Source: Candidatus Aminicenantota bacterium (GTDB lineage: Bacteria; Acidobacteriota; Aminicenantia; S016-38). From it: 38,950 bases of DNA. Where the stretch lies: the NCBI GenBank assembly GCA_027025175.1, contig JALVRF010000082.1, forward strand, positions 1 through 38,950, in the 5' to 3' direction. The notes beneath the pieces were generated by a model. That model saw nothing but the letters and a program-made list of their open reading frames with translations, had not been told where the DNA came from and ran no database searches. Position numbers and translations under genes: made by a program. Shown here in pieces: positions 14,273-23,322 of this stretch; positions within the stretch are counted from its first letter, which is position 1; each line of letters begins with the position of its first letter.

Positions 14273-15327
14273 AGGTTCACCAGATGCTCCCCACTTTCAG
14301 TTATGGGGATGCCATAGGAAACCACACCTTGGCCATAAGGGATACCCTGAGGAAGACCGGATATACTTCTGAAATCTTTGCCTACAACCACGACCCCCGC
14401 CTGGCAGGCGAGGTTCGCTACTTCGCTGAACTGGAGGAGGAAATGGGGCCCGATGACATATTGATTTATCACTATTCCCTCTCCTCCCCGCTTTCCCTGC
14501 TCTACATGGAGCTAAACTGCAGGAAAATTCTGATTTACCACAATATAACCCCCCATCGTTTCTTTTACGACACCAATCCCACTTTAGCCAAGGAATGCTA
14601 CATGGGAAGAAGGTTCCTTCCGGACCTGGCCCCCTATACGGACCTGGCCTTAGGCGACTCCACCTACAACGAAGCGGAACTCAGGGAAGCCGGTTACAAA
14701 AGGACCGGGGTTCTTCCCATAATGATAGATTTTGAAAGGCTAAAAACCCCTCCCAGCCCTTCCTTTTCCCACGCCTTTGCCGACGGAAAGAAAAACATCC
14801 TCTTCGTGGGAAGAATTATAAACAACAAAAAATACGAGGACATAATAAAGGTTTTTCATTACTATCAAAAATACTTCAATCCCGAATCCCGGCTCATCCT
14901 GGCAGGAAATTACCGGGGATTTGAGAGGTATTACATGTCCCTATGGGAACTTGCCAGAAGGCTGGGGATTAGAAACCTCGTCTTTACCGGTCATGTAAGT
15001 TTCAGAGAACTTCTCTCCCTCTACAGGACTGCTGATCTTTTCCTCTGCATGAGCGAGCACGAGGGGTTCTGCGTTCCCCTTGTGGAGGCATTTTTCTTTG
15101 ATGTTCCTGTGGTAGCGTATAAGTGCTGCGCGGTAGAGGAAACCGCCAACGGTGGGGGAATTCTTTTTGACAGGAAGGATTTTCCCATTATCGCATCCAC
15201 CATACACCAGATCCTTTCCCGGGAGGAGTTCAGGCAAGAGGTCATTCAAAGGCAGAGAAAGGCCCTTTTAAGATACGAGAGGGGAAAACTTGAGAAAATC
15301 CTCCTGGCTTTTGTGAGGGGCCTATGA
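14269..15327 (+). CDS. family 4 glycosyltransferase (GDAIGN-type), tandem paralogue 1
   Basis: The track ORF starts 16 codons too early. I place the start at the ATG that overlaps the upstream stop (ATGA), giving 352 aa beginning KVHQMLPTFSYGDAIGNHTL. Donor-domain motifs: ILFVGRIINNKKYEDIIKVF, LILAGNYRGFERY and EX7E in EHEGFCVPLVEAFFF. It aligns along its whole length with the following gene (SxGDAIG, INHNITP/YHNITP, VGR..NNKK/NKKIED, AGNYR, EHEGF..P..EAF), so the pair arose by duplication. Retaining sugar transfer to a surface glycan is likely; donor and acceptor are unknown. Confidence 0.93.
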   Translation: MKVHQMLPTFSYGDAIGNHTLAIRDTLRKTGYTSEIFAYNHDPRLAGEVRYFAELEEEMGPDDILIYHYSLSSPLSLLYMELNCRKILIYHNITPHRFFYDTNPTLAKECYMGRRFLPDLAPYTDLALGDSTYNEAELREAGYKRTGVLPIMIDFERLKTPPSPSFSHAFADGKKNILFVGRIINNKKYEDIIKVFHYYQKYFNPESRLILAGNYRGFERYYMSLWELARRLGIRNLVFTGHVSFRELLSLYRTADLFLCMSEHEGFCVPLVEAFFFDVPVVAYKCCAVEETANGGGILFDRKDFPIIASTIHQILSREEFRQEVIQRQRKALLRYERGKLEKILLAFVRGL

Positions 15328-16394
15328 GGATAGTTCAGTTAGTGCCGGCCTTTTCCAGGGGGGATGCCATAGGGGAAGACGCCTTAGCCTTGGATAATTA
15401 CTTTAGAGTTCAGGGCTTAGAGTCCTGGATTGAGACCCCGGACATAAAAACCCCTCATCCCTCGGTGAGGGAATTGAACTTAAAGGGGCTGGCCTCCCTG
15501 GAAAGGGAAGATGTGGTCATCTACCATACCGCGGTGGCAACCCCCTATGCGGAGGACTTCCTTCAGTTCAGGGCGCGAAAGGTGGTCATAAATCACAACA
15601 TAACCCCCCCTGAATATTACAGGCCCTTTGCACCAGAAATTGCCGAACTTCTTGAGGCCAGCCTCAGGGAACTAAGAGCCTTCGTGGAAAACAAAGAGAA
15701 AATAGACCTTTTTATTGGGGATTCGGATTTCAATTCCCGAATGATAAGGGAAATGGGAGCCCAGGCTGTAACCGTGCCTCTGGCCATAAACTGGGAAAGG
15801 TTCAGGGGCAGGGAGAACCCCTATTTCCGCAGGATTTTCGCTGACCACAAAATAAATTTTCTTTTCGTGGGAAGGGTTGTTCCCAACAAAAAAATTGAGG
15901 ACCTGATAAGGTTCGTTTTCTATTTCAAGGAGATGATAAATCCTGCGGTGAGGCTCATCGTAGCCGGGAATTACCGCGCTCTCCCCAAATACGCCCATTG
16001 CCTTCAGGACCTGGCTTACCGTTTTCACCTTTCCTCGGACGAGGTGGTCTTTACAGGGTGGGTGGAAGAGGAGGAACTTCGGGCTCTTTACAGGGCTGCC
16101 CATGTTTTCGTCTCTGCCAGCGAGCACGAGGGATTTGGGGCGCCCTTCCTGGAAGCCTTTGAGTTTTCCCTTCCTGTCCTCGCCTTTAAAGCAGGCGCAG
16201 TTCCTGAGACCGTGGGTGAAGGGGGAATTTTAATGGAGGATAAAAACCCGGCCCTGTGGGGAGAAGTGGCCAACCTAATCCTGGAAGACGAAGAACTTCG
16301 CTCAGAGTTGATAAAAGGGGGAAAGAAAAGGCTCTCCTATTACAAAAGCCTGAACCCTCCCCACATGCTCCTTAATCTTATAAGAAATCTCTAA
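15324..16394 (+). CDS. family 4 glycosyltransferase (GDAIG-type), tandem paralogue 2
   Basis: 356 aa, begins RIVQLVPAFSRGDAIGEDALAL. Motifs: VVINHNITPPEYY, FLFVGRVVPNKKIEDLI, RLIVAGNYRAL, and EX7E in EHEGFGAPFLEAFEF. It is clearly paralogous to the preceding gene but diverged in the first acceptor-domain third (ETPDIKTPHPSVRELN replaces the FAYNHDPRLA region), which suggests a different acceptor. ATGA overlap with the upstream gene. Its TAA stop overlaps by 2 bases the TAG stop of the convergent comF gene, so the cluster ends with no spacer for a terminator. Confidence 0.93.
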   Translation: MRIVQLVPAFSRGDAIGEDALALDNYFRVQGLESWIETPDIKTPHPSVRELNLKGLASLEREDVVIYHTAVATPYAEDFLQFRARKVVINHNITPPEYYRPFAPEIAELLEASLRELRAFVENKEKIDLFIGDSDFNSRMIREMGAQAVTVPLAINWERFRGRENPYFRRIFADHKINFLFVGRVVPNKKIEDLIRFVFYFKEMINPAVRLIVAGNYRALPKYAHCLQDLAYRFHLSSDEVVFTGWVEEEELRALYRAAHVFVSASEHEGFGAPFLEAFEFSLPVLAFKAGAVPETVGEGGILMEDKNPALWGEVANLILEDEELRSELIKGGKKRLSYYKSLNPPHMLLNLIRNL

Positions 16395-17095
16395 ACGGAA
16401 CGGGCAAGGGTAAGGGCATGGACCTTATGGCCCGCCTTCTTCAAAACCCTGGAGGCTTCGGTGATGGTGGCCCCGGTGGTCCAGACATCATCTATGAGGA
16501 GAACCCTGCTGCAAGGACTGGTTTTCCTTAAAGCGAAACTCCCCCTGGGATTGAGTTTCCTTTTGTGGCGGGGAAGTTCCACCTGAGGGACGGTATATCT
16601 GGACCTGTAAAGCAGTTTTTCCACCGGCAGGCCCCTGAGCTTTGAAAGGCGCCGGGCGAGGAGAAGGATGTGGTCAAATCCCCTTTCCCTTATCCTCTTT
16701 TTATGGGAAGGAAGGGGAACTATGCAGTCCACATCCCATACATCGTCAACCCGGGCGGAAGCGAACTGGGCTAAGGGCTTAGCCAGGTTCTCGTATCCTC
16801 CGTATTTGTAAAGGAGAATGCTCTGGCGAAGGTTTCCCTCATAAAGACCTGCCGAGCGGTGGATTAAAAAGGGTCTTCCTTTCAGACAATCCCCGCAGGT
16901 TATGGAAAGGGCCGAAGGGGAAAAATAGGGTTTTCCGCATACGGGACACATGGATCCTGAATGAAAGGGAAAACCATCAAGGCATTCCCTGCAAATTACC
17001 CTCTCCCCTGGCTTTAAAGGAGAGCCACAGATTTTGCAGGAAGAGGGGAAAATAATCAGTTCCAGTTTTCCTAAGGCCTCAGTAATACTCCTCAC
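16391..17095 (-). CDS. comF: ComF-family phosphoribosyltransferase-like protein
   Basis: ComF/GntX-type protein, used in natural transformation in several bacteria. N-terminal zinc-ribbon cysteines (CKICG, CREC, CPVCG, CGDC) are followed by a type I phosphoribosyltransferase domain with the PRPP loop VLLIDDVWTTGAT and the region DCIVPLPSHKKRIRERGFDH. I prefer a GTG start that overlaps the DksA-like gene by 17 bp; the track uses a TTG 15 codons earlier, which would give a 62 bp overlap. With the GTG the protein is 234 aa, usual for the family. ComF together with a type IV pilus system in the same window is compatible with DNA uptake, though the genes are in different operons. Confidence 0.9.
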   Translation of the reverse strand: MRSITEALGKLELIIFPSSCKICGSPLKPGERVICRECLDGFPFHSGSMCPVCGKPYFSPSALSITCGDCLKGRPFLIHRSAGLYEGNLRQSILLYKYGGYENLAKPLAQFASARVDDVWDVDCIVPLPSHKKRIRERGFDHILLLARRLSKLRGLPVEKLLYRSRYTVPQVELPRHKRKLNPRGSFALRKTSPCSRVLLIDDVWTTGATITEASRVLKKAGHKVHALTLARSV

Positions 17096-17453
17096 TGGCC
17101 TCGGCTTCTCTTTCTTCCTCCAGCCTCTCGGCACACTCAACGCAATAACGGGCCCAGGGCACTGCGGTGAGTCTTTTTACGGATATGGACTTTCCGCATT
17201 CCTCGCAAATACCGTAAGTGCCCTCGTCCATTTTTCTGAGGGCATCCTCTATGTCCTTTAAAATCTCAGCCTCCTTCTCTCCTAAGGCTATCTTGTACTC
17301 CCTGTTAAACTGAAAGGCGGCTTTATCGTAATACTCAATAAGGGTTTCCCCTTCTTCGGAGGTCTCCCTCCCGAGTTCCTCCAGTTTGGATAGGATTTCT
17401 TCCCTCTTCTTGAGGAGTTTCCTTTTAAGTCTTTCCAGATCCCTTTTTTTCAT
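17079..17453 (-). CDS. DksA/TraR-family zinc-finger protein
   Basis: 124 aa. The N-terminal two thirds is a helical coiled coil (KKRDLERLKRKLLKKREEILSKLEEL, then KDIEDALRKMDEGTYG), and the C-terminus has the C4 zinc finger CEECGKSISVKRL...ARYCVEC. This is the DksA/YteA/TraR form. DksA proteins insert the coiled-coil tip into the RNA polymerase secondary channel; the tip acidic DxxDxA motif of E. coli DksA is replaced here by EYYDKAAF-type residues, so activity like DksA is not certain. A good SD (AGGAGGGAAGC) precedes the ATG, just after rlmH. Confidence 0.92.
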   Translation of the reverse strand: MKKRDLERLKRKLLKKREEILSKLEELGRETSEEGETLIEYYDKAAFQFNREYKIALGEKEAEILKDIEDALRKMDEGTYGICEECGKSISVKRLTAVPWARYCVECAERLEEEREAEASEEYY

Positions 17454-17463
17454 GCTTCCCTCC

Positions 17464-17880
17464 TTATTTCGGATATGGGTGGGAAAATATTATGCACAAT
17501 GCTCTGAAAATCTGTTCTGCCAACATAATCCTCGCCACTTCATGCGAAAAGGTCATTTTTGAAAGTGAGATAATTTTAGCACAGCGGTCAACGGAGAAAC
17601 CCCCGGCTCCCCCCACCACGAATACTATGTTTTTCCCCTGACCCATGAGCCCTTTAAGAAACCGGGCAAAGCCCCGGGAATCCATCTCTTCCCCTTCAGG
17701 GGAAAGGCCCACCAGGATGGAATTGGGATATCGCCTCTGCAGTTGCTGGCAGGAGGTAACATCCTTTATGTAATCAATTCTGCAGGGCAGGAATTTTCCA
17801 GCCATTTTACAGAACCTTTCGCATATTTCCCTGCCCTGGGCCAGTTTTGTCCTTCCCCCGAAAACCAGGATTATCTTCAC
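17464..17880 (-). CDS. rlmH: 23S rRNA (pseudouridine-1915-N3) methyltransferase
   Basis: SPOUT-fold enzyme that methylates pseudouridine 1915 in helix 69 of 23S rRNA on the 70S ribosome. Family features: LVGLSPEGEEMDSRGFARFL, the SAM-binding knot loop VFVVGGAGGF, and the C-terminal LSKMTFSHEVARIMLAEQIFRAL. The C-terminus reads HPYPK where most RlmH end in PYHK/R, so the final His, part of the substrate site, is changed to Pro. Length 138 aa is slightly shorter than the usual 155-160. It overlaps the upstream NtrC-like gene by ATGA. Confidence 0.9.
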   Translation of the reverse strand: MKIILVFGGRTKLAQGREICERFCKMAGKFLPCRIDYIKDVTSCQQLQRRYPNSILVGLSPEGEEMDSRGFARFLKGLMGQGKNIVFVVGGAGGFSVDRCAKIISLSKMTFSHEVARIMLAEQIFRALCIIFSHPYPK

Positions 17881-18728
17881 CCCTTAAGAATCCTCCTCAG
17901 GGTTTTCCTTGTTATCCCCAGGGCTTTAGCAGCCCTGGTCTTATTGCCGCCGAACCTTTCAAGAACCTTCCTTACATAAATCCTTTCCATCTCCCTCAGG
18001 GGAATAACATCCGGGGAGGATTCCCAGGAAAAATCCATAGCGGGCTCCCCGGTTTCCTTTTTCCCCAAGGAAATTTCCCTCTCAATGAAATTCCGCAGTT
18101 GCCGAACATTTCCAGGCCAGGGATAGGAAACAAGGGCTTTCCTTCTGCTTATCTTTATCCTTCCCATGGCAAAGTATTCCGCCAGGGGAATTATATCCCC
18201 CTTCCTTTCCCTGAGAGGGGGGATTCTTACGCAAACCGGGAAAAGGTGGACGAATTTCGGGTGAATTTTACCCCGGGACGCTGCCTCTTCCAGGGGTAAT
18301 TGACCGGAGGCTACCAGAAGGAAGGAAGAATTCCTTTCCTCTGTCCCCCCTAAGGGAATGAACCTTCCTGTTTCCAGGGCGTCAAAAATTTTAATCTGAA
18401 CATCCATGGGAAGGCTATCCAGGAGGTCAAGATAAAGGGTTCCTTCATTGGCCCTTTCCAGAAAACCCTCCCTGGCCTTCTCGGCGCCTGAGAAAGCCCC
18501 TTCCAGGTGACCGAAAAACTGGGACTCGGCCAGAGCAGGGGATATGCTGTAGGCTCCCACCTTCAGAAACGCTCCCTTCCTCCCTGAGGCCTCGTGTATG
18601 TAAAGGGCGAAGGTGTCCTTTCCCGCTCCGCTCTCCCCCCAGAGGTAAACCTTTACCCCCAAGGAGGCATATTTTCTGATCTCGTGGAGGAGTTTCTTAG
18701 TAAGGATGTCCTCAGCGATTATTTTCAT
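17877..18728 (-). CDS. NtrC-like AAA+ protein with Fis-type HTH, catalytically degenerate
   Basis: 283 aa, no receiver or PAS domain. The AAA+ domain of sigma54 activators is plain: Walker A GESGAGKD (31-38), FFGHLEGAFSGA (72-82, where GAFTGA is normal), GTLYLD (96-101), PPLRERKGDI, and the sensor II region WPGNVRQLRNF (about 204-214), followed by a Fis-type HTH NKTRAAKALGITRKTLRRI. Three key features are altered. The Walker B Glu after Asp101 is Leu (LYLDLLD instead of LFLDEIGD). The FREDLYYRLNV block with the arginine fingers is replaced by HPKFVHLFPV. Sensor I Asn/Thr is SG. ATP hydrolysis is probably lost or weak, so it may act as a DNA-binding regulator without sigma54 remodelling. It lies between rsfS and rlmH, overlapping both. 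Confidence 0.88.
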   Translation of the reverse strand: MKIIAEDILTKKLLHEIRKYASLGVKVYLWGESGAGKDTFALYIHEASGRKGAFLKVGAYSISPALAESQFFGHLEGAFSGAEKAREGFLERANEGTLYLDLLDSLPMDVQIKIFDALETGRFIPLGGTEERNSSFLLVASGQLPLEEAASRGKIHPKFVHLFPVCVRIPPLRERKGDIIPLAEYFAMGRIKISRRKALVSYPWPGNVRQLRNFIEREISLGKKETGEPAMDFSWESSPDVIPLREMERIYVRKVLERFGGNKTRAAKALGITRKTLRRILKG

Positions 18729-19052
18729 CTATCCTGTAAAGTTTTCCGTCCATCCAAAGGGATTCCAGGTCATAATATCTTCTCTTTTCTTCGGTGAAGA
18801 TGTGGACCACGAAATCCCCGTAATCCAGGAGTATCCACTCACCTCTCTCTTCACCCTCAACCCCTAAGGGCCTTGCTTCCACCCTTTGTTGAAGAAAATC
18901 ACTCAGGGTCTGGGAGTGGCGGGTGGAAGAGGCAGTGGCTATTAAAAAATAATCGGTAAAGGAGCATATCCCTTTAAGGTCAAGGACCACCAGGTCCAGG
19001 GCTTTCTTCTCCCGCAGGGCCTGGAGGGAAGTTTCAATTTCCCTGGGAAACT

Positions 19053-19056
<4 letters not shown>
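18712..19056 (-). CDS. rsfS: ribosomal silencing factor RsfS
   Basis: 114 aa DUF143/Iojap protein that binds uL14 on the 50S subunit and blocks subunit joining under low nutrients. Conserved blocks: LVVLDLKGICSFTDYFLIATASSTRHSQTLSDF, EERGEWILLDYGDFVVHIFTEEKRRYYDLE and LW at the end of the domain. The order nadD-rsfS is very common in bacteria. It overlaps nadD by ATGA and the NtrC-like gene by 17 bp. Confidence 0.95.
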
Positions 19057-20910
<1,854 letters not shown>

Positions 20911-20921
<11 letters not shown>

Positions 20922-21237
20922 TTTCTCCCCCTATAATCTCTTCTATCCTTATAACCGTAAGGTACTGTCTGTGGCCCTGTTTTTTCTTGTATCCTGTTTT
21001 GGCCTTCTTCTTAAAGACTATGACTTTGGGGCCCCTTTTCTGGGCAAGGATGGTGGCCTTCACCCTGGCTCCCTCCACAAAGGGCTTTCCAATCCTGGCC
21101 TTGCCCTCTCCTCCTACAAAAAGCACCCTATCAATCTCCACGGTTGCCCCTTCCTTCCCCTCTATCTTTTCCACCTCAATGACCTGCCCTTTTTCCACCA
21201 TGTACTGTTTTCCACCGGTTTCTATTATGGCAAACAT
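20911..21237 (-). CDS. rplU: 50S ribosomal protein L21
   Basis: bL21, 108 aa from the ATG at 21237, beginning [17 protein letters not shown]. The track ORF starts 12 codons upstream, but the conserved N-terminus and the SD-like GGAGTGAGG support this start. [25 protein letters not shown] is the family 23S rRNA-binding segment. A promoter reaching into the preceding gene (21264-21292) should drive rplU-rpmA-obg independently of gyrA. Confidence 0.96.
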
Positions 21238-21241
21238 TTCC

Positions 21242-22876
21242 TCACTCCTTGTTTTTTCGCCTAATCCTAACAAATTTTACACTTCCGGTCAAGTCACTCC
21301 TGTAGAGAGAAACCAGAGCCTTCCCCAGTTCCCCGGCAGCACCGGTATAAAACATGGCCCCCCTCCCCCTTCCATCCCTGTCCCTCCATTCGTATATGCA
21401 CATGTCCCTTAGAGACCTCTTAGCCAGATACTCAAGGCGAAGCCTCGCTTCTTTCTTTAAACCTGATCTTATCATGGCCCTTATCACCCTTCCTCCTATC
21501 CAGTCCCAGTCCCCACCGTTCTGGTAATGCCAGGGTTTCATAAGATGGAATTTAAAGAACCCCGGAGGATAGGGAGGGAGGAGGGTAAAGCCTGGGGAAC
21601 GGAGGGAAAATTCCTTCAATTTTTTATCAAGAACCCTGAAAAACCTGATGCTCTGCTGAGGGGTTAAGAAACCTGCGAGAATGGCCTCAGCGTTTCCTCC
21701 GGTGGCCAGGATATTTCTTTCCAAGGAAAGATATTCCGGATGGCCTAGGACCCTGTGAATGAGGAAATAACCCTTATCCTTAAGATAAAGGTATTTGAGG
21801 GAATTTTCCTTTACCCTCCTGGATATGGCCTCAGCCGGGAAGGAAACCTGCGGAGGGCATTGTTTTTTCATTTCCAGGAAGGCCTTTAGGGCCTGATAGA
21901 ACTTGGCCTGGGTGTATATGCCCACCACCCTCAGGTCCCCCTCCCTGTAATGCACCGGATCGGCAGGATGCTCTAAGGAAACATCCCCCCAGTCCGCCTT
22001 GAATCCTGACCAGATAAGGCCGAAACTTCGGCTCCTTCTGTTATCCCATAACCACTTAAGAGCCAGGGCCAGACGGTCTATTATTCTCCTTCCCCTCAGG
22101 GTCTTACAGAGCCACCGGGGATTTTCCCTGGCAACGGAATAGGCAGCAAGGACTAAGGAGGATTCCTGGTCCGACGAGACCGTGTTTTTTCCCCATCGGT
22201 AATCAGGACTTATCCAGTCGCTTATCTCCCCATCCTGGTGTTGAAACCGCAGGAAGAGTTCAACCATGGTCTCAAGGGAGGAGAGGGGATAGTGGAATTT
22301 CGCATAATCCATGGCCGTGGCCAGGTCCCTTATCCACAACTGGGGATAATTGCTCCCCGGGGAAAATCCGAAAAGAGCCTGCCCCTTTCTTATTTCGCCG
22401 TTGGCAAAGGTAAGGCGAAGAAGATGCTGAAACCTGTTCCAGAGGGGCTCCTTCAAAGGGAGATATTTTCCACTAAAATCCCTCTGAAAATCAGGGGAGA
22501 GAAGGTCCTTTACCCTTACGAAAACCCTGCAGGGCTTCCAGCCCCTTTCCCTTCCCCAGAACTTTCCCTCCTTTAAAAGTTCAAATTCCGCCTGGTATTC
22601 CCCTGGGGGGACCGGGAAGAAAACAGTGACAGAGAGGAACTTATTCTCCACCACAAAGATGAACCTGGGGTTTTCGTAGCGGAAAATTTTCCCCTTCCTG
22701 TCATAAAGGTGATAGGAAAAAGAGAGACCCTTCACTTCCTCCGGGTTTATTCCCTGCGGGTAAAATTTCAGCCTTACCGCCTGGCCCTGATACAGGACTA
22801 TCTTCCTGGAGGGACACTTCAGGGATGCGGATAAAAGGGAAAGGGAAAAAAGGAGAAAAACTGAAAATTTTCTCAA
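21242..22876 (-). CDS. exported (alpha/alpha)6-barrel glycoside hydrolase-like protein
   Basis: 544 aa from a TTG that overlaps the nudix stop (TTGA) and has AGGGA just before it; the track start lies 18 codons inside the nudix gene. An N-terminal signal peptide ([20 protein letters not shown]) ends in a possible lipobox Cys. Residues about 25-130 form a beta-rich domain. The rest is helical with six-hairpin glycosidase features: [20 protein letters not shown] (a WxRD pattern as in GH15), [43 protein letters not shown], and [17 protein letters not shown]. The pattern is closest to GH15/GH63/GH100-type enzymes acting on glucosides or related sugars, but I cannot assign the family or the catalytic acids. 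It is an odd insert between gyrA-nudix and rplU. Confidence 0.75.
   Translation of the reverse strand: MRKFSVFLLFSLSLLSASLKCPSRKIVLYQGQAVRLKFYPQGINPEEVKGLSFSYHLYDRKGKIFRYENPRFIFVVENKFLSVTVFFPVPPGEYQAEFELLKEGKFWGRERGWKPCRVFVRVKDLLSPDFQRDFSGKYLPLKEPLWNRFQHLLRLTFANGEIRKGQALFGFSPGSNYPQLWIRDLATAMDYAKFHYPLSSLETMVELFLRFQHQDGEISDWISPDYRWGKNTVSSDQESSLVLAAYSVARENPRWLCKTLRGRRIIDRLALALKWLWDNRRSRSFGLIWSGFKADWGDVSLEHPADPVHYREGDLRVVGIYTQAKFYQALKAFLEMKKQCPPQVSFPAEAISRRVKENSLKYLYLKDKGYFLIHRVLGHPEYLSLERNILATGGNAEAILAGFLTPQQSIRFFRVLDKKLKEFSLRSPGFTLLPPYPPGFFKFHLMKPWHYQNGGDWDWIGGRVIRAMIRSGLKKEARLRLEYLAKRSLRDMCIYEWRDRDGRGRGAMFYTGAAGELGKALVSLYRSDLTGSVKFVRIRRKNKE
21264..21292 (-). promoter_or_regulatory. sigma70-type promoter of rplU-rpmA-obg
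   Basis: On the minus strand TTGACC (21292-21287), a 17-base spacer and TAGGAT (21269-21264) lie inside the 3' end of the glycosidase-like gene. The predicted start is near 21257, leaving a leader of about 20 bases with AAGGAG. Spacing is ideal and it precedes a highly expressed ribosomal gene. There is no room for an L21 RNA leader structure. Confidence 0.7.
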
Positions 22877-23322
22877 TCCCTGAAAATTTCCGAAATTTCC
22901 TGGCAGGTTATTCCCCTGTTTTTCATCCACTCCCTGAATTTCAGATAGTGGGAAATTATTCTTCCGTGGTCAAAGGCCAGGGGAGGTAAATCCCGGGGGT
23001 CAAATAGCCTGGCCTGCAGGGCATCATCCCCTCCCCGGGGCTGGCCTTCAGCCTTAGCGATGAAAACCAGGGTGGCAGTGTGGAACCTGGGGTCCCTTTC
23101 CGGCGAGGAATAAAGGTGCATCTGACAGAGAAGTTCCACATCCAGGCCTGTTTCCTCCCTGGCTTCCCTCAGGGCAGCCTCCTCGTAGCTCTCCCCGTAT
23201 TCCACGAATCCTCCTGGAAGAGCCCAACCAAAGGGAGGATTTTTTCTTTTCACCAGGACTATTTTCCCCCCCACCTCAATTATTATGTCAACTGTAGGGT
23301 AAGGATTCCTGGGCTGACTCAT
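22873..23322 (-). CDS. Nudix hydrolase (ADP-ribose pyrophosphatase-like)
   Basis: 149 aa. The Nudix box is complete: [25 protein letters not shown]. The N-terminus [30 protein letters not shown] is typical of small housekeeping Nudix enzymes that cleave ADP-ribose or oxidised nucleotides. The ATG has an AAGGAGAAAA SD and overlaps the end of gyrA by 35 bp. The exact substrate cannot be set by sequence alone; ADP-ribose is the usual one for this pattern. Confidence 0.93.
   Translation of the reverse strand: MSQPRNPYPTVDIIIEVGGKIVLVKRKNPPFGWALPGGFVEYGESYEEAALREAREETGLDVELLCQMHLYSSPERDPRFHTATLVFIAKAEGQPRGGDDALQARLFDPRDLPPLAFDHGRIISHYLKFREWMKNRGITCQEISEIFRD

Noticed and set aside
16380-16400. Intrinsic terminator between the GT cluster and comF
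   Set aside because: The genes overlap at their stop codons and I see no GC-rich hairpin with a T tract on either side.
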